Shown one piece after another: positions 19,183 to 31,205 of a stretch of 64,000 bases of DNA. The notes below the pieces were generated by a model that saw only the letters and a list, made by a program, of their open reading frames with translations, searched no databases and was not told where the DNA came from. The DNA is from Spirometra erinaceieuropaei (Eukaryota; Platyhelminthes; Cestoda; Diphyllobothriidea; Diphyllobothriidae). The DNA is taken from positions 50,302 to 114,301 of the forward strand of contig CACRXP010000550.1 of NCBI GenBank assembly GCA_902702965.1, written 5' to 3'. Within the stretch, counting starts at the first letter, position 1; every line of letters starts with the position of its first letter. The translations under genes were made by a program, and so were the position numbers.

Positions 19183-22100
19183 TTGAAAGTGAGCGATCAT
19201 TTGGAAAGTGTGCGGCCACGACCTCTTAAAATTGTTTTGAGCGGTACAGAGGAGGCTAGCTTATTCTGTCCGGGAAATCAGCCCCCGAAACTCTTACAAG
19301 GAAGTTTTTTCAGCCGGACTTTTCTCAGCGGAACGTCGGAACCGCCGCGAATTAGTGACGGTGCTGAAGTGGAGACTTGAAACAGGGAGAGCAACCTCGT
19401 TATTTTCAGAGGACGAGTGATACAGTGGAATGTGGTGCTGCTCTGGAGCTAGCCAGTCATCCTGATGGCGGTAGCAACATAATATTGGCAATCCGAGACA
19501 AACCGAACGAAGTAAATTCGAATGTTGCAAACTGAAATTCTTTTACACCAATACTCAGTGCCTGTTTTCCAAGCTTGAGGAACTGCGAATCCAGGTTGTC
19601 GATATTCCTCCCGAAATTATAACAATGACAGAAACGTGGCTGTCAGAGAACGTACGTGATTGAGAGGTTGCATTAACAGGATACCAATTGTTTAGGAGAG
19701 ATAGGAGAGACCGCCGGGGTGGAGGATTTGCCATGCATGTAAAGAGCATCTTAACAGTGTGTGAGAGGACCAACAAGATTTCTAACGACACAGAAGCACT
19801 TTGGCTGACTATAAAGACATAGGAGTCTCAGTCCCTCGAAGTCTTAAATATCTACCGGCCCCCTCAAGCGGATTCCGACTCAGATACTTGTCTACTGTAA
19901 AGCATAAAAGAGATCGCCAGTCGACCAGACACTGTTCTCATGGGGGATTTTAATGCACCCTGCATTCAATGGAACGATATGCATGCGAAGTGCTCGAAGA
20001 ATACCTTCGGTTACCGTCTACTAAAGACAACCCTAGAAGCTCTTCTCACGCAACATGTCCTGTCTCCAACTACAGCACGTGGAGGGCAACAGGCCAGTTG
20101 TCTGGACCTCGTCTTCACCAAAGATCCTGACAGTATAGACGAGGTGTATTACCTACCCCCACTCGGTCGAAGTGATCATGCAGTACTTTTATGGGAGTAC
20201 GAGCTGTATTCTGAACTGTATATAAAAGACGATACGAAACCGAATATATTAAAAGGGGACTTTTGCGAAATGAGAGTTGAGGCATCGCAAATAGACTGGG
20301 ATGTTCTCTTTTCCGGAAACGTTAACGAGGACTAGAATATATTCAAGGATCGGTTGCTGCATCTGTCCCGTATCAAAGCCTAGGACATCCAACCGCCCTC
20401 AGTGGCTAACACGTGAACTCAAAAACGAGATCAACAAGAAAGGAAGGTTGTGGAAGAAATTTCGCGAGAACAACGACACTGCAGCGTTTACAGAATATAA
20501 AGTTCAAAGAAATAAGGCAAAATGCCTAATTTTCAAGCGGCGACGGGATTTAGAGAGTAATTTGCATCAGCGAGCCGTTAAAAATCCGAAATTGCTCTAC
20601 AGCTATTTACGGAAGAGCACACGTAACAGGAATCCCATTCCTGTCATGAAGAATGATGACGGTTTGGAGATATCGGACAGAACGAATAAAGATAAGCATT
20701 TTTCTAAATGTTTCCAATCCGTTTTAACAAGAGCAACAGAGTTTATTCCAGCTAGTTCCGGAAACATAGGAGATCCCACTATCGAAGATGTCGTGTTTAG
20801 AGAAGGAACGATTTGGGAAGAACTAAAAAGCTTGAAGGAATGCAAATCGCCCTATCCGGACGAGATCCCAGCAAAGCTGCTTTTCGAGCTTGCCCGACAG
20901 CTGGCCAAACCACTATCCCTTCTGTGCCATAAATCGTTTGATGTTGGAATCCTTCCCACAGACTGGAAGGCGGCTCACATTATACCTCTGGACAAAAGCG
21001 GTAAACGTGCTCTTGTGATGAACTACAGGCTCGTCAGTCTGACATTAATCTTCTACAAAGTGATGGAGAAAACCATAAAAAATGAGTTGATGGCTTATCT
21101 GGAAAGCCACAACCTCTTGTCCAATGCACAATATAGTTTCCGTAGGGTGAAGATCATGTGTAACGAACTTGTTATAGACAATGCAAAGTTAGTCAAGAGC
21201 ACTGGATGCAAAACACTCTGTGCACGTGGTCTATATTGATTTCTGGTAGGTGTTCGACAGTGTTGCACACCAGCGTCTCCTGCACAAGTTCAGAATTTTG
21301 GGCATCGGCGGCAAACTTCTCAAATGGATCGAAAACTTCCTCGTCGGCCGCTCCCAAATTGTCTGCGTAGAAAGACTGCAATCAAGGCTCACATTCTTGG
21401 AGAGTGGAGTCCCACAAGGCTCGGTGCTCGGACCAATCCTCATTCTCTTGTTCGTCAATGATTGTGTCGATGGGTTGGACTGTGATAGTGCCATGTTTGC
21501 GGATGTCATAAAAATCTGGAAAGTCATCCAGAATGCTGCCGATGGAACCAACTTCCAAGAAAATCTTTGTCGATTGGACGAGTGGTCCCGCAGATGGCTC
21601 TTGTCCTTTAATTTGACCAAATGTACCATACTGCGCCTCGGAAATCAGACCCCTAGTACGCGGCAATACCATCTAAACGGAATGCCACTTCGCGAAACAG
21701 AAACGCAGAAAGATCTCGGAGTCTGGGTTGCAGACAGCCTAAAGCCTTCTACACAATGTTGTAAGATGGCAAAGGCCGCAACTTCAATGCTATATGCCAT
21801 CAAGCGGGCATTCGCAGTTTTCGATGAAGACTGCTTCTCCAAAGTCTTCGGAACGTTCTTAAGGCCGCACCTCCAATATGCAATTCAGGCCTGGAGACCA
21901 TGGACACATCAGGATTGCAATCTGCTCGAAAGGGTGCAGAGGCGAGCAACAAAATTAATAAGAGGGAAAATTGCACTGCCATACGAGATTCGCTTAACTA
22001 ACGTTAATCCCTATCTTTTGAGTTATAGGCAGTTGCGTGGAGACTTGTTACAAACTTTGCGTATCGTGCGTGGCTTGGACTGCGCCCTTCGGTGCGATGA

Positions 22101-22321
22101 CTTTTTCCAACTCGCCACTACAACTCACCTCCGGGGACATCCCTCCAAGCTACGTGTGCCCCAGGGTGATTGAATTTGAGGAAACATTTCTTCTCCAACC
22201 GTGTCGTGGAACCGTGGAATAATCTGTCCGAGACGGTTGTCATGTCTCAATCTGTGGCGACATTTAAATGTAGGCTTGACATACATATGCTGCATGAACA
22301 AGCGGAGTATGTGACTTTTTA
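19183..22321 (+). pseudogene. CR1-like element (family A): ORF1 C-terminus and ORF2
   Basis: 19183-19400 encodes the ORF1 end (RPRPLKIVLSGTEEA, then a shifted KFFQPDFSQRN). ORF2 starts about 19531: YTNTQCLFSKLEEL, MTETWLSENV, YRPPQADSDSDT, MGDFNAPCIQWND, CLDLVFTKDPDSIDEV and GRSDHAVL (endonuclease). The RT domain runs from 20400: HIIPLDKSGK, FDSVAHQRLLHKF, SGVPQGSVLGPIL, then MFADVIKIWK at 21493-21522, then VQRRATKLIRG and LRGHPSKLR, ending VVEPWNNLSE and a TAG or TTT-run near 22321. Several stops (19662, 19820, 19900, 20336, 21239) and shifts break it. The second catalytic aspartate of FADD is valine, so RT would be dead even without them. Confidence 0.82.
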
Positions 22322-22480
22322 GCCACGAGACCATTGACATATGTGAATCAATGTCTGCATTCACTTAATGCTGTACATTCTTCAAACTTCGCTTATTTAT
22401 TGTTTTTTTATGTACAAATAGGGAGTTCAAAGACGTATGCCTATTTACCTCAAAAACACTGCCTGATTGACTGTACGGAG
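22322..22480 (+). mobile_element. 3' UTR and terminus of the family A copy
   Basis: Ends with the conserved LINE terminus at 22417-22452 (ACAAATAGGGAGTTCAAAG, then TATGCCTATTTACCTC). The expected pentanucleotide tail is absent or eroded here. Confidence 0.6.
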
Positions 22481-22539
22481 TTTGCCTTCCCGTGCTGGTA
22501 CCCCAAGGTCACATAATAATGCCCTCTATTTATTCGTGT

Positions 22540-22770
22540 GTTCATGCCGAGAACATTGCATGTTACGTAAGGAGCGCCTTTAATGTTTTGTGCAGCAAAC
22601 GATAGTCGAAGTTTGATTTTGAACGTGAAAGAAGAACAGTGTCCCATCGAATTTCTGGCGCGTTCAAGTCGTCCATGATCATGATATGAGGTTGACTAGA
22701 AAATTTTTTCATCTGCTTCAACTGATGAGTGTCAGCTGCAGCCGATATTTGAAACCTTGAAGGCTCAAAA
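22540..22770 (-). pseudogene. LINE endonuclease fragment
   Basis: On the minus strand: QLKQMKKFSSQPHIMIMDD, LNAPEIRWDT, SNFDYRLLHKTLKALLT. This is the GDFNAP block of the endonuclease with G-D-F changed to D-D-L. The context is KFSSQPHIMIM against NFSSRPNIMIM at 12.46 kb. No other part of the element is attached. Confidence 0.65.
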
Positions 22771-23398
22771 GGTTTACTATTCAATCAAAAGTTCAAAGTA
22801 GTTTGGTTCTAAGAGCATGGTATATATCATCGTACGGCGATCCCATCGATGCTGATAATTTAAATCTGGATTTCAATGTTCCCACTAGGATCCTTGTAAG
22901 TGTTACACGAATTTACTGCTTTCGTAGGATTGCGAAACCAGCCAGGCAAAATAACTCACGAGATCAGCAAAATTACACAACAAATATTTCCGTCTCGGGC
23001 AGTTAGAGGAAGACAAAGCTGACTCGTTTTAAACACATTAATGTTAAGGGAGTCAGATTACGCACCAATGTGTGTTTCACACCACAGGCACGTTTTTTAA
23101 GACGCGCAACAATTTAACATGTGACGCATGATTTGCCGCTGAAATGTGCGATATATCATCATGTATTCACGAGTCCAGGTTTTAGATAAACTGAATAATA
23201 TCGTCGCTGTGAGTTTCTGCTTTCGGTGGCCGTTCAGTGTTATTTTGGTCGAAGAATAGATTCCTTCTTTCTTGTTAACGTGTTTGCTTAATCACATTAA
23301 GCTGTTACATTAAGATCGCAAACATTATTGTGTTTGACTTAACTGCAGATGCCATTTCTCGCCCTAGCCTTGACGCCCCGCACTTAAAGAAAATCGAC

Positions 23399-23513
23399 AT
23401 GTTTCAAGAGCCGTCAGTAATCGACGATGACATGTTAAAAGAAGTAACTAGACTCTCCGAAGATGAAAGACAAACTTACGAAGATATTAAAAGTTTATCT
23501 CTTGAGTTTAAAA
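23399..23513 (+). CDS. DRC3: DRC3 exon 1 (coding part)
   Basis: [19 protein letters not shown] to LSLEFK plus one base. Donor A|GTTTGAG. The open frame extends upstream to 23330 without an ATG, so a longer N-terminus from an upstream exon is possible. Confidence 0.8.
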
Positions 23514-26500
23514 GTTTGAGTGCCATCCAATAATTTTGCAGACATTTTAAGGATTGATTGTTTGTGGGAATTCAAAAACCTAACGAAATTGCAACTTAAT
23601 AATAATCACATAGAAAAAATCGAAGGACTTGATCACCTCATTAATCTCATTTGGCTGGGTAATGTTTATCTTCGCGCTTACTTTTAGACCTCTCGTTTAA
23701 TAAAATTACCTCGATCACAGGACTGAGCAATTTAGTTAAACTCGAAGACCTCTCCCTTTATAAGAACCGCATAAATTCGATTTCGAACTTCGACGTGTTA
23801 GAAAATTTACAGATCCTGTCAATTGGTTCTAATCAACTGTCCGAGCTAAATGAAGTAAGCGTTAGCTTCTGTAATTTCAGGTTCTTCATCTCCGAAAATT
23901 TCCCCAGCTTAGGGTCCTAAATGTGGCTGAAAATCCCTTTTGCAATAATGCCGATACAGAGGACTTTATTCTGGCCTTTCTTCCTAACCTTGTTTATTTA
24001 GATTACGGAATATGTGATGAACTTAAGGTATTCGTTAAATAGTGAAATATCTTAGGATTGATTAATTAATTCTTTGAGAGATCAAATGCAATCGAGAAAT
24101 ACCACCTAGAATTGCACGCAGTTCAGTCCGAAGAAACGGTAGCCAAAGAAAAAACGTCAAATGAAGAAGAAAACACTCGGCTTAATGAGAAATACAGGGA
24201 GGCGTTTGTTGATGGCCTAGAAAATGACAAACTTTTCTTATCGGTGTTTACGGATTCAGCAGATACAATTTTGCCCCAGCTACCTGGATGTTCAACTATA
24301 GTCGAAAGATATCCTTTAAAGTTCACTATTCGTAACGAAGAATGCGCGGTTTTTGCTAGTTTATCGTTTGCAATGGTTGTGGTCTTTGAATCAGATATGC
24401 CTTTGTAATTTCCCACTGGGACTATCGTGATATTAACTTGATAATATCAATTTATTCCAAGGACGAACATCGACGATTTTGACAGCCGGTTTTGGGCATG
24501 AGCTTTGCATATCAGCCAGAGATTTTACACACCTAAGGCGGCAGAGTATGCGCGGCTAGGGCTTATTCACTGCAGTGTCTGTCCTTCAGAATTCAAAATA
24601 CTACTGAATTGACCACAAAATAACATAACATCTCTCAAAAAATGATAAGCGCGTAAATCAACGGCCGCCATCGTCGCTTATGTAAGTATAGAGCTGCTAT
24701 TGGTGAAAAAGGAGCAAGCGTGCAATTTTATTTGGCAACCCACTTACTGGCTACCTTGGCCAAAGGTCTACTCTCTTTAACATTAAACAAACAGGAAGTG
24801 AAGGACGTAAATCTTGGCTGGAGGCTAATGAAGCGGCAGCCGTGGGTAATTGAGCGTCGTCTATCAAAAAACAGTTCTATTGTCGATTTCAACGAGGTCC
24901 ACCGATGCAAAACAACTAAGTAACCAAGAACTGAGAAGTTTGAGCCAATAAAAAAATTTGAACACTAAACTAGAGACTTCGCTGCTCTAATTTTGAAGTT
25001 TCCATGTTGCCGGGTATAAGGTCAGCGGACTAAAATCTTCCTTTGTTCTGTTGACGAGTAAGCATAGCAGTATTTTTTAATCCGATTTTATGGAAACTCT
25101 GTGACCATTTAAAATTGGCAAGGACATCGTATTGCTACCTGCTGACAAGAAAAACACAACTGTCGACGACCGAAACCAGATACTCAAGACCCCGACGTCG
25201 CAGGCTATGTCGGTGGTCAACCAGGTTACCATGATTTCACTAGTCAAGGAACAAAAAATAGCAGACTGGAACAGTTTTAATCATTTGCTGACCTACATGA
25301 CCGCCTCGCTTGCAATCAAGTGAAATAATGTAAACTTCCGTTTCAGGGACTCGAAGAACCTCTGCCAGTTTGACCACACAATCAAATTTTGAGGAAACTT
25401 CTTCCGTCAATATCAAATTCTCGTGTTATTTTACGTGGTTGTATTAATTGCGTTAATCCTATTGGACGGTGCGTGCAATGCTATGAGGGTACGGTTCGGA
25501 TAAAAACGTGACGAAATTTGAGTATCTACAAAACTCATCATTGTCTCTGTGCGTGCTAACAAGCAACAGCGTGCCATCAACGCAGTGATGCTTTTATCGT
25601 ATGCAAGGAATGCGTCGGGGCAAGTTAATACATCGTTACAGGATCTGGCCTGTGTCACTTGATCGTTTGACGGTCACCTTTGTAAAAGTGTCATATGGAT
25701 GAACAACCAACTGAACATGGGTAGACAGCCTGGTATATTTTATCAGAATTGATACCGCAATTGTCCCTGCTGTTACACTGAGAAGACCATATGACTACTC
25801 ATCTCATGCATATAATAGAGAAACAGCACACGTGTGGGGGCATTTCTTTGACTTAAGTCGCTAAAGGACGATCGAAAATTACGCTGTGTGGACGCACGGG
25901 CGATAGGGCGAGCTGCTGCAGGCAAAAATGCGAAATAAAATCAGCTAGGATCCTTCGCGAGTTCGCGTACAACGGCTAGTTCATAAATTACATTCCCTCC
26001 TTCTTCTCTTCATTTTGCGTACTTACTCATCTAGTGGATGCTTTGGCTTAAATATTTGTAGTGGTGCCTATGTCGTTGTGCTTTTACAAAGCTTTACTTG
26101 TTTCCCATATACTGGGGCAGTTTTTAAGCTCGCATTCGGTGTTTTGCAGCCAGAGGCTAATAATGGCAAATGAAAAACGATTTTATATTTTAAAATATGA
26201 TTGAATTTTCCTGACTCCTGAAAACATTCAAAATGAAAATAATATCAACTAGCGAGGAGTTATTCAACTACGGTATTCGCGAAAAGTCTGAGCGAGATGC
26301 TGAAATCGAGAATGCCACATTTTGCTTGTCGGAAGCAAAGGCTCGAACCAAAGAAAATTGTCTTCGTCTCGTCGAAGATTTCAAAACAAAGAAAAATGAG
26401 GTAAACATTCAGTATCTTTAACTTGTACGAGGTTTTTATGCAGTTTACAGCAAACTCATTGCTCTTTAATACTGTACTTGATAATTTATCTTAAGCGATT

Positions 26501-29265
26501 ACATATTTTACGTCAGCTGTATGACTTCTTCCGTACGTCTAACCGATTGTTTTTTCTCACCTTAGAGATTCGAAAGATTAGCGAAACTGGAAGACGCACA
26601 TGAAATACAGCTGTCTTTGCAAGAGTACTACCAAGAAATAAACAACCTCTGGAATAAACTTATGGGATTTGAAGTTTCTTTAATGGACCAAATAGATGAT
26701 ATTATTAAAGAGTTCGAAACAACTATGACCGACCTTGTCGACAGATTTATACAAAACGTCGAGGTAAGTAACGAACAATTATTATTTTCAATTAAATGTT
26801 CCCTTACGGTCATTTAATTGCTTTGAACATTTCCATTTTGTTCTATACACCAATCGTGTCCGCCAAAATAAGGCTGTTTCTCAGTGGACTTATTGTAAGC
26901 TTCGAGAAACGACCGTCATCAGTAACATCTTAACTGTAAATATTTGGAGTTCTGATTTGCTGGAGGTTTGTCACAGAAAGTTAATTGTTCTGCCCATTAG
27001 GCGCCAAAAGGGGGGTGGTTAGCTTTAGACAAGTTTAACGTTTTTGTCTGTCAAAACACGGAAAATTTCAAAATCAAATTCAGAAAACATATGATGCATT
27101 GATTTGTGCACGGGGAGTTACTGGTACGGTTACGGTTACCTTGAAGATCTTGCGGACTTTTTCGTGGACGAGGAGTGAATTTCACAAAAATACAACTAAT
27201 GAAATGCAGTCAAATAAGATAGAAAGCAAGCCGAATAAAATAGCGAGCATCGAGGTTCTGACATAACGAAATGTCTAACGCTGCATACAAGTATCTTTCT
27301 AATGGGTTCTTTTCTGATCACATTCAGGACTACATGGGTACGTGTCGAGATGCAGAAATCCAGTATCACGAGCAAATGTCTGATCATTGTTTCCAACTTC
27401 TCGAACGGATTGCCAAGAATGAGATCAGGGTCAGTCTGAATGAGGACCTGTTCGAGGTAAACGAAGTGTTAATTAAAGTCGTAAACACTCGGCAAATTAA
27501 AGAACTTAGATTCTCTTAGTTTATAATTATATCGGGATCCTCCAAAGACTATCTTGTGCCCTATTGCATGAGATTGTTGTTTAAGGTTTAGTTTAAACTT
27601 ACGGGACTTGGGATGTCCGGAGCTGTCCATTTTTTGAGTATATAGGCTACCCAGGCATTTTTAAAAGTTGTATCTTTGCAAAATTATTGCATTTTATTCA
27701 CCACAAACTAACCGGATTTGTTTAATCCAACTATTTCGTTCACTTTTGCTCACATCATGTGAAAAGCTTCTCATAGTACTCTGCAAACACCCACTTATAC
27801 TTTTGCATGAAACCATCCCGCTTTGCCTTAGAGCTAAGAAGGTAGCCCTGATCTACGCCCATGACGCTTATCGATGTAATACTAGGAGGCGTTCAGTACA
27901 ATTGATGCTTATCGATGCCTTCATATTTGTCAATAATCGGCAGCCAAATGGGGTTTAGACCCTAGACTTCAAGAGAGAACGAGGGCAGGCTTTTACTTTT
28001 TATCGGTCATGATTAATGAGTGAACCGAACACTCACCTACTCAGTCATCAAAGGACCCGGGTAGAAATGCGGACATTTCCGGTCTAATATTAGTTCACGG
28101 CAAGCTGGCGATGACACAGAAACGACCATACCGATCTCGTTTACCGTCTGCGGCATAATGTTCTGAATAAAATGATCACAAGTTGTCCTCTTTCCAATCT
28201 CCCAGTCCGTCTTGAAAGCCACTATTTTAAACTCCCAGTTTATCTTTTTTAATTCCTACAAGTTATACTTCGTTTCGTACAAGGCGCCTTTCTGACACTA
28301 GACTAAGCTACATTAATGCATGGTGACGGCTAGAAGGAGGTCCTAGGCGATATCTAGTAAAACTTGGGAGACGCGGGGATGAAGGTCGCAGAAGTTTGCT
28401 TGGCAGTGAATGGCACGTGTAGAACACTCACGTCCGGTCAGCGTGTTGCCGCTGTTAGAAAATTAATATACATGGTAGCCCACTTCATCTATCGATGTTA
28501 GAAATCTATTTTCTATCTTCCCTATTATGATCATTTCGGTACTGAAGACTTCAATTTCTGTGTTTTCATTGTACACTCTCGCATACAGCACGTTGGCTTG
28601 AAGATAGATCTTCAAGTCACTCATTCCTTATCCGAAAATTGATTTTGCAGTATCGAAATCCATGCGAAATTCCGCCACAAATCCACGGATGTCCTGCCGA
28701 TATCATAAGTACTCAGTTAAACCCGTCCGAAGGCGATAGCACTTTACAGTAGGACTTACCGAGGCCATTCGCTTGTTCGTTACTTATTTCATTTACTTAT
28801 TAGACCAACCTCTCTCTCCCCCCCTAGCACGCGTCCTCACTTGCATTTGGTTGGTTCACCCGCCCATATACGGTGTCACTGATTTATGCCGGTTTGCATG
28901 AGTTTTTGAACGTTCTCTGGGTCTACTTTCCTAGTGCTGACAACTTGGCCGCTTTACTAACTATCTTTATCTACTCTTATCTTATCACCCACCAATGCCC
29001 TTCAAACCAAACTCCTCAGTTCTTTCTGGACAAAGACAGTGTGTCCAATGCCCTCGCAGGCATGCATGACGCACACACTCTGGTCTTCGACAGCAAAGCG
29101 GACTCCATAACGGCACGCATTCGAGTCTGGGCCGCAAATCTCTTCGCCAGCCTTCACGAGGATCAGGAGACAAAACGTAGTCAGGAGCGTATAACGGAAA
29201 TAAACTGCTTCATTGACTACCTGCACAATGAACTAGACAATATGGAAATACCTCCGCTAGGTTAA
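23399..29265 (+). CDS. DRC3: Dynein regulatory complex subunit 3 (LRRC48), nine exons
   Basis: Subunit of the nexin-dynein regulatory complex of motile cilia and flagella. Exons: 23399-23513, 23542-23658, 23688-23854, 23881-24027, 24079-24331, about 26253-26400, 26566-26763, 27328-27456, 29020-29265. N-terminal [20 protein letters not shown] is a family signature, followed by about five leucine-rich repeats ([56 protein letters not shown]) and the cap NPFCNN...LPNLVYLDY. Coiled-coil parts follow, with [31 protein letters not shown] and the C-terminal [20 protein letters not shown]. Total about 505 residues, close to the 520 or so of vertebrate orthologues. The start is the first in-frame ATG, after an AG at 23347-23348 that could be a splice or trans-splice acceptor. 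Phase at the exon 5/6 junction does not close (see findings). Introns 1-4 are 28, 29, 26 and 51 nt. Confidence 0.92.
23542..23658 (+). CDS. DRC3: DRC3 exon 2
   Basis: Joins to give [12 protein letters not shown] and [20 protein letters not shown], the first leucine-rich repeats. Acceptor TTTTGCAG, donor G|GTAATG. Confidence 0.9.
23688..23854 (+). CDS. DRC3: DRC3 exon 3
   Basis: [17 protein letters not shown] through [12 protein letters not shown]: three leucine-rich repeats. Acceptor CTTTTAG, donor GAA|GTAAGC. Confidence 0.92.
23881..24027 (+). CDS. DRC3: DRC3 exon 4
   Basis: [20 protein letters not shown] to [11 protein letters not shown]: last repeat and C-terminal cap. Acceptor AATTTCAG, donor AAG|GTATTC. 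Confidence 0.92.
24079..24331 (+). CDS. DRC3: DRC3 exon 5
   Basis: [19 protein letters not shown] onward, coiled coil, then [20 protein letters not shown] as in the family (LPGVGELLETYKDKF in vertebrates). The donor is taken as C|GTAACG. Confidence 0.8.
26253..26400 (+). CDS. DRC3: DRC3 exon 6
   Basis: [20 protein letters not shown] to DFKTKKNE; helical. Donor GAG|GTAAAC is clear. The acceptor (CAACTAG) is the only AG near the expected edge but leaves a phase mismatch with exon 5. Confidence 0.75.
26566..26763 (+). CDS. DRC3: DRC3 exon 7
   Basis: [18 protein letters not shown] to [12 protein letters not shown], 66 codons, phase 0 at both ends. Acceptor CACCTTAG, donor GAG|GTAAGT. Confidence 0.9.
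27328..27456 (+). CDS. DRC3: DRC3 exon 8
   Basis: [18 protein letters not shown] to [10 protein letters not shown], 43 codons, phase 0. Acceptor CATTCAG, donor GAG|GTAAAC. About seven residues that follow in vertebrates (before LFVDKD) are absent, so a small exon may be missed in the next intron. Confidence 0.88.
29020..29265 (+). CDS. DRC3: DRC3 exon 9 (last)
   Basis: [20 protein letters not shown] to [10 protein letters not shown] and TAA; conserved C-terminus. Acceptor ACTCCTCAG. Confidence 0.92.
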   Translation, partial: FFLDKDSVSNALAGMHDAHTLVFDSKADSITARIRVWAANLFASLHEDQETKRSQERITEINCFIDYLHNELDNMEIPPLG

Positions 29266-30189
29266 AATTCACAAGGACTCTGATCATGTTGTCTTGGTTT
29301 TTGAATTTCGGCTGACTTCCTAGTCAACCGCGCCGCATTTTTGCATTGACAGTGATAGACGTAGAGAGAGAGAAACCGTTATAAAAGAGTGACAATAAGT
29401 GATTTCCCAACATGAAAAGTTGGTTTCCTATCCAGTGGCTAAACCGAAGTAGACGAAGAAAATGTGCATCAGATAATATATTCTTTTTCAACAGGTTCAG
29501 TGTGACTTAACTAATGTCCGGGTAATGTTAAAACACACACACACATTTGCAACACGACTGTCAGAATTAACATGTCAATGTCTGAGACAGAAATTATTTT
29601 GAACTTGCACATATTTTCCCGGGTGACTGAATTGTAGATGGGCATTCGAACCCTGACCTCTAACGTCAGTGATCCACAGTTTAGGGCGGCACGATGACGT
29701 CATTGATTTTTGTTTGATACTGGATAGAAATCCTAATCCACGAAGCTACTTCAGTAGTGTTTTAATACAAATAATCAGAAGAACAAGCCGCAGTCCGCAT
29801 GTAAACTTATGAAACTAGCTCTTGGAATGCATAGGTTAGATTTGACTACGGACGCTCGCTTCGCTGTAGACCCTTGTTTTGCTTCAAATACGGCAGTGAA
29901 TAGGCAAATTAGTCCGCTACACTGCCTGAAACAAGTAGGCATGTGTTATAGAGAGTGGTGCCATTAAAGAAATCCACAAAACGGACGGCGGACCCACCAC
30001 ATCGGAGTCGGACGGAATGGCGAAATATAAGACCCAACTTTGCACATTACTTATTACTGCCTACTAATTCTTACGAAAGTAGTGTTAATTAAATTCGGCA
30101 CATCGATTGTCCTTTTTAGGATAACATACATTTTCGCTCAAAGATCACATTCAGCTTACTTGTTGGTCAGTACGCAGGCTAGTTTGGCA
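29266..30189. other. Intergenic, one tRNA-like SINE remnant
   Basis: No exon seen. A (CA)n run lies at 29528-29545. Minus strand near 29640-29710 has GGTTCGAATGCC preceded by TGGATCACTGACGTTAG, a box B with weak box A. Confidence 0.4.
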
Positions 30190-30310
30190 TAGTGTATTTT
30201 GTATAGTGTATTTTAGGGTAATAGGCAATGCCCTTGATGACCCTATTGAATACGGTACATAAAATATAAATGTTAACTGCAAATCTTACTAAAATTTTGT
30301 CAGTAACATA
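30190..30310 (-). mobile_element. LINE 3' terminus, heavily 5'-truncated
   Basis: Minus-strand conserved terminus at 30214-30247 (AATAGGGTCATCAAGGGC, GCCTATTACCCT) followed by imperfect TACACTATACAAAATACAC repeats instead of the AACTG tail. Confidence 0.55.
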
Positions 30311-30879
30311 TTTGTTCACCGACAACTTTCACAATGCGGGACTGCAAAGGGTGCGGCAGGCGGTCTTCTCAGTGTACACATGAAATTTTAAGTGCAGTTA
30401 TATACAATCTGCTTAAATTGCAGTCATTTGCATAGTTTGAGAGGGGGCATATCATTAAGAGTATAATTTACCTTTGCCAACCACCTTGGAGGCTTCCCTG
30501 TATTCTGCCGTTCTAAATCATTATTTCGAGTTCTTGGGCCAAAGTTCTCACCTTACTCTTGTGGGGTTCGCCAGAATCATCCATACTTGGGTTTCTTTTG
30601 GCTACTTCGCTGCGGGGACTATATTTAGCTTCCTTTAGTTTTCTGGTGTTCAATGTCGCTATCATTCAATTTCAAAACACAATTTGGCGAGCGTGCGTTA
30701 GCTTTCGATGAATTCTCTTCAGGTCTGTGCATTTATATTTCTATCGAAATGACTAATAAGGAAATACGGACGAGTCGAAGTTATTCTTCAGCTGGTTTTT
30801 TTGGAAAGTGGGTGGAGTGAAAACAAAACTACTGTCGGTTTCACGGGGTAAGAGAATTATGGGTACTGTGACGGGTAAT

Positions 30880-31205
30880 AATATGCAGGCGGCTGGCATG
30901 TTGTCTTTGACCCATGATTACTGAGGCATGTACGAAGTTCTTCTGTGCGCATAGGACTTGTCTGCGTAACCTGATTGCATCCGCCTCTGTAGCTGCCAAC
31001 AGACGATGCCCGAGGGATTTAGGATGGCCTGCGGAACTTTATAAATCACTGGGAAGGCCTGTCTGGGGTCTACACAGTGAAAGTCTACAAAAATGAAGTC
31101 AAAGCGCAGTCGAAATGGATGAGTTTGTTTTAGGTTTTTTCCTGAGTTCAGAGGGGACTGACAGTGCCGAACGGACGCTATAACAAATTTATTCTATTCT
31201 ATTCG
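30880..31205 (+). mobile_element. Probable non-LTR 3' end with (TATTC)n tail
   Basis: Ends ATAACAAATTTATTCTATTCTATTC, a tail type known from flatworm non-LTR elements. The body has no recognised coding sequence; the left edge is a guess. Confidence 0.35.
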
